Part shown: one piece after another, positions 1 to 8,900 of the stretch
Layout of the letters: every line of letters begins with the position of its first letter
Numbering within the stretch: the stretch's first letter is position 1
Source: JACPJP01 sp964650285
GTDB lineage: Archaea > Nanobdellota > Nanobdellia > Woesearchaeales > GW2011-AR4
DNA: 64,000 nt
NCBI GenBank assembly: GCA_964650285.1
Contig: CAZYSP010000002.1
Location: 1 to 64,000 of the forward strand
Direction of reading: 5' to 3'
Translations under genes and position numbers: made by a program
The notes under the pieces: generated by a model
What the model saw: only the letters and a program-made list of their open reading frames with translations
Databases searched by the model: none
Told to the model about the DNA's origin: nothing

Positions 1-2849
1 CCTCTTTGTGGAATGCTTCAGGGAGCAATATTTACTTGAAAGATCAGGGGGGCAACGTCGGGATTGGGACTGCTTCACCGAGCCACAAACTCTCTGTTGT
101 TTCTGCCGAGGGTGGGTATGCTGCTGCATCTTTCTATAACACTCATGCCACCAATGGATATGGAGTGTTTATTTCTGCTGGAGATGATAGCTCTGTATAT
201 AGTTTGCATGTTACGGATAAGGATGAAAACTCTTTATTAAAAGTTAGAAGTGATGGTAATGTCGGCATTGGGACTGCGAGTCCTAAAACTCACCTTGCAG
301 TCGGTTATGCAACATTTCCACTACATGCGACCAATGATAATTATAATTACATTGGGTTTAATTGGTATTATGATGCTGGAACATGGAGACGAACTACAGC
401 TGATGCGGCTGTTCTTCAAGAAATAGGTAATGAGCCCACCTTTAGAATTTATACTGGTGCAAGTGGAGCCGTGGATAGTTCCATAACATGGACGAAGTAT
501 TTAGATATCGATGGTGCTAATGCAAGGGTAAATTTCCCGAATGGCAAAGTTGGCATTGGTACAGGAAGCCCAAGTGCAAAACTAGAAGTTGTTGGAAATG
601 TAAGTGTTAATGACAGCATTAGCATTATTCATCCTAATGGAAGCTTGTACCAACCGGTTTATGGAACTGATGATGATTTGGTTCTTTATTTGCCGTTTAG
701 TGAAGATAGTGTAGATACTTCAACTCAATTTGACAGGAGTCCTTATGGAAATGATGCAACCTTAAATGGTGTTATTTGTAATTCAACTTCTGCTAATCAA
801 AGCACTAGCAGATATGGCGGTGCTTGTTATTTTGATGGGGTTGATGATAATGCTGAGGCTATATCTATAACAGACCCAGGAACATTTGCATTGGATTTAG
901 ATGGCAGCATGACATTGTCTGGATGGTTTAAATTTAATACGGTAGCTACTGCAGGATTAATAACAAAGAGAAACTCGGGTGGAAATCAGGTAAACTATAT
1001 GTTAAGATATACAACTCAGATTAATTTCGTCATAAGAAATAAAGCAGGAACAAATCAAGAATTTAATGTAGCTTGGTCTCCTGTTGCAGGAAGGTGGTAT
1101 TATGTAGTTGCAACTTACAATGAATTTACCAAAGATGTTGGTGTTTATGTAGATGGTGAAAGGATATCAACTTCTACTGCTGTTGGCAGTCCACAAACAG
1201 ATGACAATCCTGTAAGAATAGGCAATGATGATGGAACTAGTGGTTATTTTGATGGCTCAGCAGATGAGATAATGATTTACAAAAGAGCTTTAACTGCTGA
1301 AGAAATAAGAACGCATTACTTAAGAGGTTCTGGTTTTGGTGCTAGTGGTGCGATAACTGCAGATAAGTTTAGGGTGGTTAATACTTCTGGTTCAAGGACT
1401 TTGGAATTGAATCAGACAAGCTTTGAAATTTATAATAGAAGTGGTTCAGATGTGTTTGTTGTTGATAGAACGACAGGTATGGTTGGAATTGGTACTGCAA
1501 GCCCTACTGAAAGATTAGGGGTTGTTGGCAATGTAAGCATAACTGGGACACTTACAGCAGGTGGAGTCGCAAATGCTGGTGGAGACATCTTTATGGGATC
1601 TACTTATAGAGCAGTATACTTTGATTCAGACGGCAACTCTGGAATTTATGCTAATTCGGATGATTCATTAAAGTTTGCTATAGGTGGAGTAGCTGAGGCA
1701 ACATTGACTGCAGGCGGTTTGGATATGGGTGGAAATTCCATTACAAATAATTTATTATTACAAGGACCTGATGATGGGAATATGTTGATTGTGTCTAAAC
1801 AAGATACCGCAAATGCTCTTATGATATATACGCCAAGTAGTGGAGTTGATACGGAACGGTTACGGATTGGTAATGGTGCGACAGCAACCGCAACCTGGAA
1901 TGCTATAACTCATACGGGAATGGTAATGGGTGGTGAAGTAAATTTTGATGGATATAATCTTGCAAATGCAGCTAATCTTATCGGTAACGATGGTGCGGAT
2001 TTAGGTATATATTCTACTGGAACACAAAGTGTGGAACGACACATCAAATTTTACACATCAAACGATGCCATCAACAAAGAACGTTTAGATATATCAGCAG
2101 GTGCGACAGCAACAGCAACTTGGTCAGATACAAATGTGGTTTTTGATGATTGGATTTATTTAACAGATGACAACGGTGAAGGTATTAGACACCAATCTAC
2201 CAGTAATTATTTTGGTATTTTTACGAATAGAACAGATGATACTACTGATGGCATAATATTTTTCTCAAAAAATGCTGGTGGTACAGATACAGTAAGACTT
2301 AAAATAGGTACTGGAGCTGATACTGTAAGTATAACGAGTGGAGCTGCCCATTGGCATTTTGATTCAAATATAGTATATGCCCACGATATACGGAATAATG
2401 ATAATAATCCAATAATAATTCGGGGAAATAGTCAATCGGGAAATGGGTTTATAATTCATACTTCTGGGGATTCACCGGGTTTTGCTGATACTGCAAGATT
2501 AACAATTAGTAGTGCAGTAGAAACAGCAACCGCAACTTGGTCAGATATAACTCATACAGGGTTTGTTTCATCAGAAATAACAATGGCAAACGAATGGCGT
2601 TTAATGGAATCTGAATTATATAATGATTACCCCAAAGGGTTTGCGATAGGACATAGTTCCAAATGGGATATTGGTGACACAATATGGGTGTCAGATAATA
2701 AGGAAGAATTAATGAAGGATGAAGTGCCTGTATTCGCTGTTACTGATGAATGGTTGGAATTTCGTGGACACAGATATACACCGCAAGACTATGAGAAACG
2801 AATATCCGAACTTGAGAAAAAACTAGCGGAATTAAGTGGCGATGAGTAA
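1..2849 (+). CDS. Large surface/adhesin protein with VGIGT repeats and a LamG domain (5' truncated)
   Basis: The frame is open to the left window edge, so the N-terminus is missing; 948 residues remain. Four copies of a VGIGT-[AG]-SP motif lie near residues 18, 85, 181 and 491, a signature of large beta-rich surface proteins and of tail-fibre-like proteins. Residues about 220-440 form a LamG/concanavalin-like lectin domain (LVLYLPF start, GWFKF core, DEIMIYKRAL end). A second repeat, ATATATW[SN], occurs near residues 623, 699 and 839. The C-terminus is charged and ends in a short coiled coil. It probably makes an extended cell-surface fibre; ligand unknown. The stop overlaps the start of the next small gene. 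Confidence 0.75.
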   Translation, partial: SLWNASGSNIYLKDQGGNVGIGTASPSHKLSVVSAEGGYAAASFYNTHATNGYGVFISAGDDSSVYSLHVTDKDENSLLKVRSDGNVGIGTASPKTHLAVGYATFPLHATNDNYNYIGFNWYYDAGTWRRTTADAAVLQEIGNEPTFRIYTGASGAVDSSITWTKYLDIDGANARVNFPNGKVGIGTGSPSAKLEVVGNVSVNDSISIIHPNGSLYQPVYGTDDDLVLYLPFSEDSVDTSTQFDRSPYGNDATLNGVICNSTSANQSTSRYGGACYFDGVDDNAEAISITDPGTFALDLDGSMTLSGWFKFNTVATAGLITKRNSGGNQVNYMLRYTTQINFVIRNKAGTNQEFNVAWSPVAGRWYYVVATYNEFTKDVGVYVDGERISTSTAVGSPQTDDNPVRIGNDDGTSGYFDGSADEIMIYKRALTAEEIRTHYLRGSGFGASGAITADKFRVVNTSGSRTLELNQTSFEIYNRSGSDVFVVDRTTGMVGIGTASPTERLGVVGNVSITGTLTAGGVANAGGDIFMGSTYRAVYFDSDGNSGIYANSDDSLKFAIGGVAEATLTAGGLDMGGNSITNNLLLQGPDDGNMLIVSKQDTANALMIYTPSSGVDTERLRIGNGATATATWNAITHTGMVMGGEVNFDGYNLANAANLIGNDGADLGIYSTGTQSVERHIKFYTSNDAINKERLDISAGATATATWSDTNVVFDDWIYLTDDNGEGIRHQSTSNYFGIFTNRTDDTTDGIIFFSKNAGGTDTVRLKIGTGADTVSITSGAAHWHFDSNIVYAHDIRNNDNNPIIIRGNSQSGNGFIIHTSGDSPGFADTARLTISSAVETATATWSDITHTGFVSSEITMANEWRLMESELYNDYPKGFAIGHSSKWDIGDTIWVSDNKEELMKDEVPVFAVTDEWLEFRGHRYTPQDYEKRISELEKKLAELSGDE

Positions 2850-2993
2850 ATGGCATATACATGAAAAATAGTTCGTGAGGATAATAGTATAAAGCTTGAA
2901 TCTATGGGTGGTTTATATGTTAGGACATATTGGCAAATCTATGATGCTTCAGATGAGATTGAAAAAATAAAAGCAAAAGAAGGGAAAAAATAA
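2842..2993 (+). pseudogene. Small gene interrupted by a one-base frameshift
   Basis: An ATG at 2842 overlaps the stop of the upstream surface protein and reads nine codons (M S K W H I H E K) to a TAG at 2869. From 2868 the next frame continues as coherent coding sequence (IVREDNSIKLESMGGLYVR, then a Tyr/Trp-rich stretch and a Lys-rich end) to a TAA at 2991. Adding one A to the A5 run at 2864-2868 restores a single protein of about 50 residues. Either a real frameshift mutation or a homopolymer sequencing error; the translational coupling with the upstream gene suggests a functionally linked small protein. Not recognised as a known family. Confidence 0.5.
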
Positions 2994-2994
2994 A

Positions 2995-3318
2995 ATGGTA
3001 GATATAATTATTACCACCGGGAATGAAGTGCCTGGAAAAAGGATTGTAGAAGTTCTTGGAGTTGTCAAAGGCAACACAGTAAGAGCGAGAAATATTGGAA
3101 GGGATATTGGAGCAGGATTTAAGAATATTGTTGGTGGAGAAATAAAGAGTTATACGGACATGGCCACAAGTGCAAGAGATGAAGCATATAACCGGATGGT
3201 TAATGAGGGTATCGATTTAAAGGCTGATGCAATCATTGGTGTTAGATTTACAACGTCAATGATAATGCAAGGGGCTTCTGAAATGTTTGCATATGGGACT
3301 GCGGTTAAAGTAAAATAA
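2995..3318 (+). CDS. YbjQ/UPF0145 family protein
   Basis: A 107-residue protein matching the YbjQ (UPF0145) family throughout: an N-terminal TTGNEVPGKRI strand, the GVVKGNTVRARN turn, a central helix with DEAYNRM, then the conserved ADAIIGVRF core strand and a C-terminal YGTAVKV strand. The family forms small beta-rich oligomers, often called putative heavy-metal-binding, without an established function. It begins directly after the frameshifted small gene and is probably cotranscribed with it. Length is normal for the family. Confidence 0.85.
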   Translation: MVDIIITTGNEVPGKRIVEVLGVVKGNTVRARNIGRDIGAGFKNIVGGEIKSYTDMATSARDEAYNRMVNEGIDLKADAIIGVRFTTSMIMQGASEMFAYGTAVKVK

Positions 3319-3340
3319 TATTCTAGTTTAAAAGAAATAA

Positions 3341-3994
3341 TCAACCCAAATTAACAACATTAACCATTACATCTGCATTATAATCGTAGATAATCAGTTT
3401 TGTTGTGTATCTTAGCAAGAAATCTCCTGCTTTTGCATTTGCATAGACAGTTGGGAATTGCTGCCTTAAGGTATCTAAAGATGCCTGATCAATTTGGCCA
3501 CCTACTGGCTGCTCATTTTCTAAACCAGCAAGTTCTGAATGTGCATTCAGTTTAGTAAGAAAATCTGCTGGAAGCTGGGCTATTGGCTGCGGCAGGTTAG
3601 CAGTTCCCATTATCACATCATTAGTATAATCATAAATAGCAATTACATCAGTATACTGAACTATAAAACTTCCAATGAAAGATCTGTCTAAACCATCTAT
3701 CTGGGCTTGTAAATTGGCAATGTTGTTGTTGGTTATCTGGATGATATTTAATGGTGCAATTCCGACATAAGCCCTCATTTGGTCATGTGCTGTTAATTTA
3801 TTAAGAAAATCCTGGGTGTTTATCATTGTTGGCAGGGATTTTTTTAGTTCGTTGACATTAAACAAAGCTAATATACTTATTGCCAATGATGCTATTACTA
3901 GGACAATGAGAATGTATTGCAAAATTGGCTTTGGAGAAAGGCTACTGTAAGAACTCTGAGCATAGCCTGATTTTACACTTCTGCCCCCAACCAT
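3341..3994 (-). CDS. Membrane-anchored exported protein with a duplicated domain
   Basis: This 217-residue protein has a short N-terminal tail, one membrane segment at about residues 27-46 (ILQYILIVLVIASLAISIL), and an extracytoplasmic region. That region holds two related units: FLNKLTAHDQ ... IIQITDV/IAIYDY ... and FLTKLNAHSE ... LIIYDYNADVMV, so an internal duplication is visible. The topology is that of a signal-anchored surface protein. I do not recognise the family. It is convergent with the YbjQ gene and is followed upstream by the structured repeat at 4068-4213. Confidence 0.6.
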   Translation of the reverse strand: MVGGRSVKSGYAQSSYSSLSPKPILQYILIVLVIASLAISILALFNVNELKKSLPTMINTQDFLNKLTAHDQMRAYVGIAPLNIIQITNNNIANLQAQIDGLDRSFIGSFIVQYTDVIAIYDYTNDVIMGTANLPQPIAQLPADFLTKLNAHSELAGLENEQPVGGQIDQASLDTLRQQFPTVYANAKAGDFLLRYTTKLIIYDYNADVMVNVVNLG

Positions 3995-4043
3995 TTTATT
4001 TTTCTAAAATTAAGCTTATATTTAAAGGTTGTGTTTTGGAATA

Positions 4044-4231
4044 GTTTGTCGATTAATTTGACATTAGGCCAAGCTATGTCAGAGCGGACTTTAGGCAAAA
4101 TGGGCTACCATGATTTCTTTTTTTAAAATATTTAGTTAACAACACGCACCATTTTAATTTCAGATTTAACATGATTCTTCCCACCCGCCTCCCCATATTA
4201 GACATAGCTTGGCTCTATTTATTCGACAAAC
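4044..4231. repeat. Structured dispersed element, copy 1 (stem region 4068-4213)
   Basis: A perfect 13-bp inverted repeat (GCCAAGCTATGTC 4068-4080 with 4201-4213) encloses conserved blocks shared with three other copies: CAGAGCGG just inside the left stem, AAAATGG pairing with CCATTTT, a CAGATTTA block, and a C-rich CCCACCCGCCTCCCC block just inside the right stem. A further 9-bp inverted repeat (GTTTGTCGA 4044-4052 with 4223-4231) extends the structure. An 11-bp direct repeat GTTTTGGAATA flanks the whole (4033-4043 and 4234-4244). This fills most of the 350-bp gap between two divergent surface-protein genes. Confidence 0.7.
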
Positions 4232-4344
4232 TCGTTTTGGAATATTTATAGTAGTAAAGATTTTTTGTCTCATTGAATTAAAATAACAGAATTTAAGGAA
4301 AATTATTAAATACTCCAATATTGAGATTATAAAGTAAACATAGA

Positions 4345-5514
4345 ATGAAGACTACAAAGGTTTTTATTTTTTTTCTGGTGTTTGTTATAGCTGCATCTAT
4401 CGCCTATTCTTTCCAGGCAAACAGCTCAAAGTATAACCAAAATTTAATAGTTTCAAGCGGAGGAGAGACAGTAGATAGCGGAAATTACAAAAGTTATGTT
4501 GCTGCAGGAATTATAGCAGGCACTACTGACTCATCAGGATACAAGAACTGGCTGGGTTTTTTTTACATATGGCTTTTGGGAGATAACCAGCCATGCGCAT
4601 CAGCCAGTCAATGTGAGGGAGGTTATTGCTGCGATAATGTATGCAAGAGTGAAGCCTGTCCGGTAGAAGAGGCTGCAGCAGCTGGAGGTGCAGCAGCTGG
4701 TGTTGGTGGAGGATTCTTCCCACTAAGAGAAGAAAAAGATTTTAGTATAAATCCAAGCAACGTAAAATTAAAGCTTACATTAGGAGAAACTGCTGAAAAA
4801 ACACTTATAATAAAAAATACAGGAAAATCAACTCTAACTGTATCTCTGGATGTAGAAAGTGTAAAACAATATTTGTCTTTATCTGAGGATTCTGTTGGCC
4901 TGGAAGTTGATGAGAGTGCAAGTGTAACATTAGATTTTATTGGTAAGACAGTAGGAATCTTTGTAGGAAAGATTACAGCGAAGGCTGATGATGTTGAACA
5001 AACAATAGCAATAATACTTGAGGTTATAGGCGAGATGGTTTTATTTGATGCAAAGTTAGATATTCCTGTTGATTATGCTGAAGTGGAACCAGGGGATGAA
5101 TTAAAAACCCAAATAACACTGCTTAATGTAGGAGCGCCAGAGAAGGTAGATGTTTTTGCCACATACTTTATCAAAAGCCTAAATGGGGATATTGTTTATG
5201 AGGAAACTGAAACATTCGCGGTTGAAAAACAGATTTCTTACCAAAAATTGTTTAGGATTCATGAGAGCACTGTCCCTGGAAGCTATGTTGCTATAGTGGA
5301 GATAAGATATGTGGATAGTTTTGCTGTTTCCAGCCAGCTTTTCAGGGTTGTAGAGAAAAAAGCATTTATTGAAATGGAAAAAATAACAAAAAATACAATA
5401 TTAATGATTCTTTTGACATTTATTTTGATCGGGGTTATAGCAATGCTAACCTATAAGCTGGCTTCTATTAAGAAAAGGGGCAGAAAGAAGAAAAAGAAAA
5501 GAAGCAAAAAGTAA
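4345..5514 (+). CDS. Secreted/membrane-anchored protein with Ig-like domains
   Basis: A 389-residue type I membrane protein. Residues 1-22 are a signal peptide ending near SFQA. After a Gly/Ser-rich start there is a short disulfide-rich patch (CASASQC..GGYCCDNVC..EAC, residues 88-112), an Ala/Gly linker, then two Ig-like beta-sandwich units (about 130-230 and 240-340). A membrane helix (about residues 348-372) is followed by a very basic cytoplasmic tail of Lys/Arg. The Ig-like architecture matches the extracytoplasmic part of the large coiled-coil protein at 5974, suggesting common ancestry. Probably cell-envelope; family unrecognised. Confidence 0.65.
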   Translation: MKTTKVFIFFLVFVIAASIAYSFQANSSKYNQNLIVSSGGETVDSGNYKSYVAAGIIAGTTDSSGYKNWLGFFYIWLLGDNQPCASASQCEGGYCCDNVCKSEACPVEEAAAAGGAAAGVGGGFFPLREEKDFSINPSNVKLKLTLGETAEKTLIIKNTGKSTLTVSLDVESVKQYLSLSEDSVGLEVDESASVTLDFIGKTVGIFVGKITAKADDVEQTIAIILEVIGEMVLFDAKLDIPVDYAEVEPGDELKTQITLLNVGAPEKVDVFATYFIKSLNGDIVYEETETFAVEKQISYQKLFRIHESTVPGSYVAIVEIRYVDSFAVSSQLFRVVEKKAFIEMEKITKNTILMILLTFILIGVIAMLTYKLASIKKRGRKKKKKRSKK

Positions 5515-5529
5515 TTTATTCTTTTTCTG

Positions 5530-5718
5530 AGGTTGGTGCGAAAATCTAATTCGTGCTTGTGCGAGGCCTTAGCATTCCTCTCAACTTCGCAATTGTGAAC
5601 TGCGAGCAAGCTCGTCTTGCTCGCTTGCAATTCATGGTTGCTCAGGTCGTATATTACAATCCTGCGGAGCTTTCTGATTTGGCAAATTACGCACAAGCAC
5701 CGACTTTCGCACTAACCT
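5530..5718. repeat. Nested three-level inverted repeat
   Basis: Three concentric pairs are visible. The outer stem pairs 5530-5546 with 5702-5718 (one wobble, one mismatch in 17). The middle stem GTGCTTGTGCG (5553-5563) pairs perfectly with 5690-5700. The core hairpin GCGAGCAAG-ctcgt-CTTGCTCGC spans 5602-5624. The core resembles, on the opposite strand, the TGAATTGC..AGCG hairpin in the element at 25131. It occupies most of the 460-bp region between two surface-protein genes, and short reading frames across it look non-coding. Confidence 0.6.
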
Positions 5719-5897
5719 CTTATTTGTCGAAATACTTTTGTCTTTCTTCCAGATTAGCCTTTTTCAAAGGTAATCTTCCGAAAGATATTTATATACAAAA
5801 CGGGATTTAGTGTAAATAGATTACACTACGTTACACTACAACAATTTAGGCCTATTTTACAAGGAAAAAGAGGTGGATTCATTTTACAAAAAAAGAG

Positions 5898-5993
5898 GTG
5901 GGAATTATAGACTTAGTTATTCTTCTAGATAGAATTGGTTCTGGGCTTGATTCAGAAGTAGCTCTAGCAGCGGGTGGTTTTATTGGCTTATAA
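5898..5993 (+). CDS. Possible 31-residue hydrophobic peptide
   Basis: A GTG at 5898 opens a frame whose product is rich in Ile, Leu and Gly (contains DLVILLDRIGSGLDSEVALA) and ends at a TAA at 5991, overlapping the start of the large coiled-coil gene by 20 bases. A purine-rich AAAAGAGGTG directly precedes and overlaps the proposed start, and a second AGAGGTGG lies 30 bases earlier. The composition looks like coding sequence, but the start is uncertain: ATT at 5904 would sit better behind the GAGGTG. No family recognised. Confidence 0.3.
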   Translation: MGIIDLVILLDRIGSGLDSEVALAAGGFIGL

Positions 5994-8900
5994 GAGATAT
6001 GTCCACAAAAAGGGAAAAAGGCATGGTCCTTATTATTATAAAAACATTAGAGATGAAAGCGGCAAGGTAAAGAGCATTTATCTTGGAAAGGTAACTGCCC
6101 GCGGAAAAAAACCATTGGAGGTGGCCATAGTTTTTTTAGTGATTTTGCTTATAGTGATTTCTGCATTATTTTTTATACAGAACAGAAACCTTGTTTTGAG
6201 CAGGATATCTGCTGAAGAAACTAAATTTCCTTTTGAGGTTGACCAGATTTTGATAAAAGTTTTGGTAAAGGCTGATGAGTATATTGAGAAAGAGCTAAGG
6301 GTCATGAATGTAGCTGATGAGGAAATAGGCATTGAGGTTGATGTTTCTCTTGCTGATATTGTTGATGTGCTTGATAAGGGATTTACTATAAAGCCCGGAC
6401 AGACAAAGATTGTAAGGCTTAATCTCTCTAGCTTTAATAATGTGAAGGGGACTGAGCAATCTCCAGGAGTATATATAGGCAAGATTCTGGTAAAAACAGA
6501 TTCTTATGAAAAAGAAGTTCCGGTAGTAGTTGAAATTGAGAGCAAGAATGTGCTGTTTGATATGAACCTTAATCCTGTTGCAAGAGACAGGAAGGTTGTG
6601 CAAGGTGACAGCACAACTTTTGAAATAAGGGTTTTTAATTTACAGAGCATAGAATCCTTTAATGTTGGTATGGAATTTTTTGTAAAGGACGCAAATGGCA
6701 ATACAATCATAAGCGAGAAAGAGAGTGTGGTTGTTAAGACACAAGCGTCTTTTTTCAAAACACTAAAGATACCCCAAAACCTGAAAACAGGAGATTATGT
6801 CTTTATTGCCCAGGCTTCTTTGGGAAATTCCATTGGGACAGCAAGCTATCTTTTTGAGGTGGAGAGTGTTGTAAAAGAACAAAAAGTTGCGAAATTCATA
6901 GGGTTCTGCAGGGATGACCCATTATGCTGGGTATTGTCAATTATTGTTTTACTGCTTATTTTTACAATTGGTGCATATGCATATTTCTTTGCAGGGGTTT
7001 TTGTTTACGAGAAGTTGTTTGGTGTAAGGATATCCAAAGCCAAAAAGGTGGAAGAGGCTGCAGCTGTTTTGCCTGCAAAAGAAAAAAAGGAAAATCCAAT
7101 AATAAGCTCTTTCAGACATGTGAGTGAGAGTATAAGAAAAGCCAGGGAAAAAGGGGCTAAGAAGAAGCTGGAACTCGAGGAACAAAAGCTAGAGCTGAGA
7201 GAGAGAGAGGAAGAGCTAAAGCAGAAGAGACTCATGGAAAGAGAAAAGGCGCTGGAGATTAAAAAGAAGCTAAAAGAAAAGAAGGAGAGAGAGAAAGAAG
7301 GCAGAAAAGGGTTAGTTGGAAATTGCAGAAAACTTATTGACGAGGGTTACAGGGCTTTGGACAAAAACAACTTGCAGAAATCTGACAACATATACACAAA
7401 ATTAATGGATAGGTATATGGGGCTGCCAAGTGAAAGGAAAGTAGAAATTTTCAAGGAAATTAATTCTTTCTACAAAAGTCTGCTTCTGAAAAAGCAGCAG
7501 TTAAGACGGGCTGAGGAAGAGTGGAAGAAGAAGGAAAAGGAGGATACTAAGAGAAAAGAGTTAGAGAAGAAAAAAGAACAAGAGAGAAGATTGAAGGAAA
7601 AAGAAAGAAGGGAAAAGCTAGGAGAGGAGAGAAGGAAAGCAGGAAGGAAATCTGTTTTTAAGTTCTTCCATGGTCTTGGGTTGGTTAAAACAGAGAAAGA
7701 GAAAAGAGAGATTGAAAAGCAGAGGCAAAGAGAAAAAGAGCTTAGGGAGCAAGAGAGGAGGAAAAGAGAGGAAGAGAAAAAAAGATTAGAGGAAGAGAGA
7801 AGATTGAAGGAAAAAGAAAGAAGGGAAAAGCTAGGAGAGGAGAGAAGGAAAGCAGGAAGGAAATCTGTTTTTAAGTTCTTCCATGGTCTTGGGTTGGTTA
7901 AAACAGAGAAAGAGAAAAGAGAGATTGAAAAGCAGAGGCAAAGAGAAAAAGAGCTTAGGGAGCANNNNNNNNNNNNNNNNNNNNNNNNNNNNNNNNNNNN
8001 NNNNNNNNNNNNNNNNNNNNNNNNNNNNNNNNNNNNNNNNNNNNNNNNNNNNNNNNNNNNNNNNCAAAGAGAAAAAGAGCTTAGGGAGCAAGAGAGGAGG
8101 AAAAGAGAGGAAGAGAAAAGAGAGATTGAAAAGCAGAGGCAAAGAGAAAAAGAGCTTAGGGAGCAAGAGAGGAGGAAAAGAGAGGAAGAGAAAAAAAGAT
8201 TAGAGGAAGAGAGAAGAGAGCAAAAGTTAGAGGAAGAGAGGCAGAGAGAGCGGGGGTTAAGAAGAAGAGAAGAAGAGAAGAAAAGAATAGAACTGGAAGA
8301 GAAAAGACGTGAAGAGGAGAAGAAAAAGCTCATAGAATTGGACGTAAGAAGAAAGGATGAAGAAAGAAGAAGAAAACAGAAAGGAAAAGAAATAAAGTTA
8401 AGAGAGATAAAAGAATTAGAGGAAAGCATAAGTGAAAAAGATGCTGAGATTAATAAATTAAGAGAAAACATCAAGGAAACTCTTTCTGACAGGAAAGTTA
8501 TAGCAAATGAAATTTCCGGAATAGAGAAAGATATTTCGGGCTTGAAAAATGAAAAAAATATGCTATTTGAGGTTTATAACGAGAGTGCTGGTACCAGGAA
8601 AAAACTTGCTGAGGAACACAAAAACAGGTTAGCTGAATGGAGAAACGAGTATGATGCCAAAGTTAAAGAAAAAAGCCAGGTAAAAAAGGAAGTCGAACAG
8701 GAGTATGAGGATAAGATAAAGGAGCTTGAGAGCGAGCTAGAGGAGTTAAGCCGCAAAGAGAGGACAGAGCAGGAAAAATGGAAAAAATTGGAATTAAAGG
8801 CAAAATATAAACTGGAAGAAAAAGAAAGAGAAAAGACAGTAAGAGAGGAAATTAAAGATCTTCGAACTGAAAAGAGAGAGATAGAGAAAGAATTTAATGA

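Noticed and set aside
1..2849. A provirus or phage tail module, suggested by the VGIGT repeats
   Set aside because: No capsid, terminase, portal or integrase genes are near; neighbours are ordinary archaeal genes and the LamG domain fits a surface protein.
5553..5810. An 85-codon open frame across the nested palindrome
   Set aside because: It is created by the inverted repeat, has no ribosome-binding site, and its product has no coding-like composition.
7005..8474. Long Ser/Leu/Phe-rich frames on the minus strand opposite the coiled-coil gene
   Set aside because: They mirror the repetitive Glu/Lys/Arg codons (GAA/AAG read backwards as TTC/CTT) and have no independent signals.
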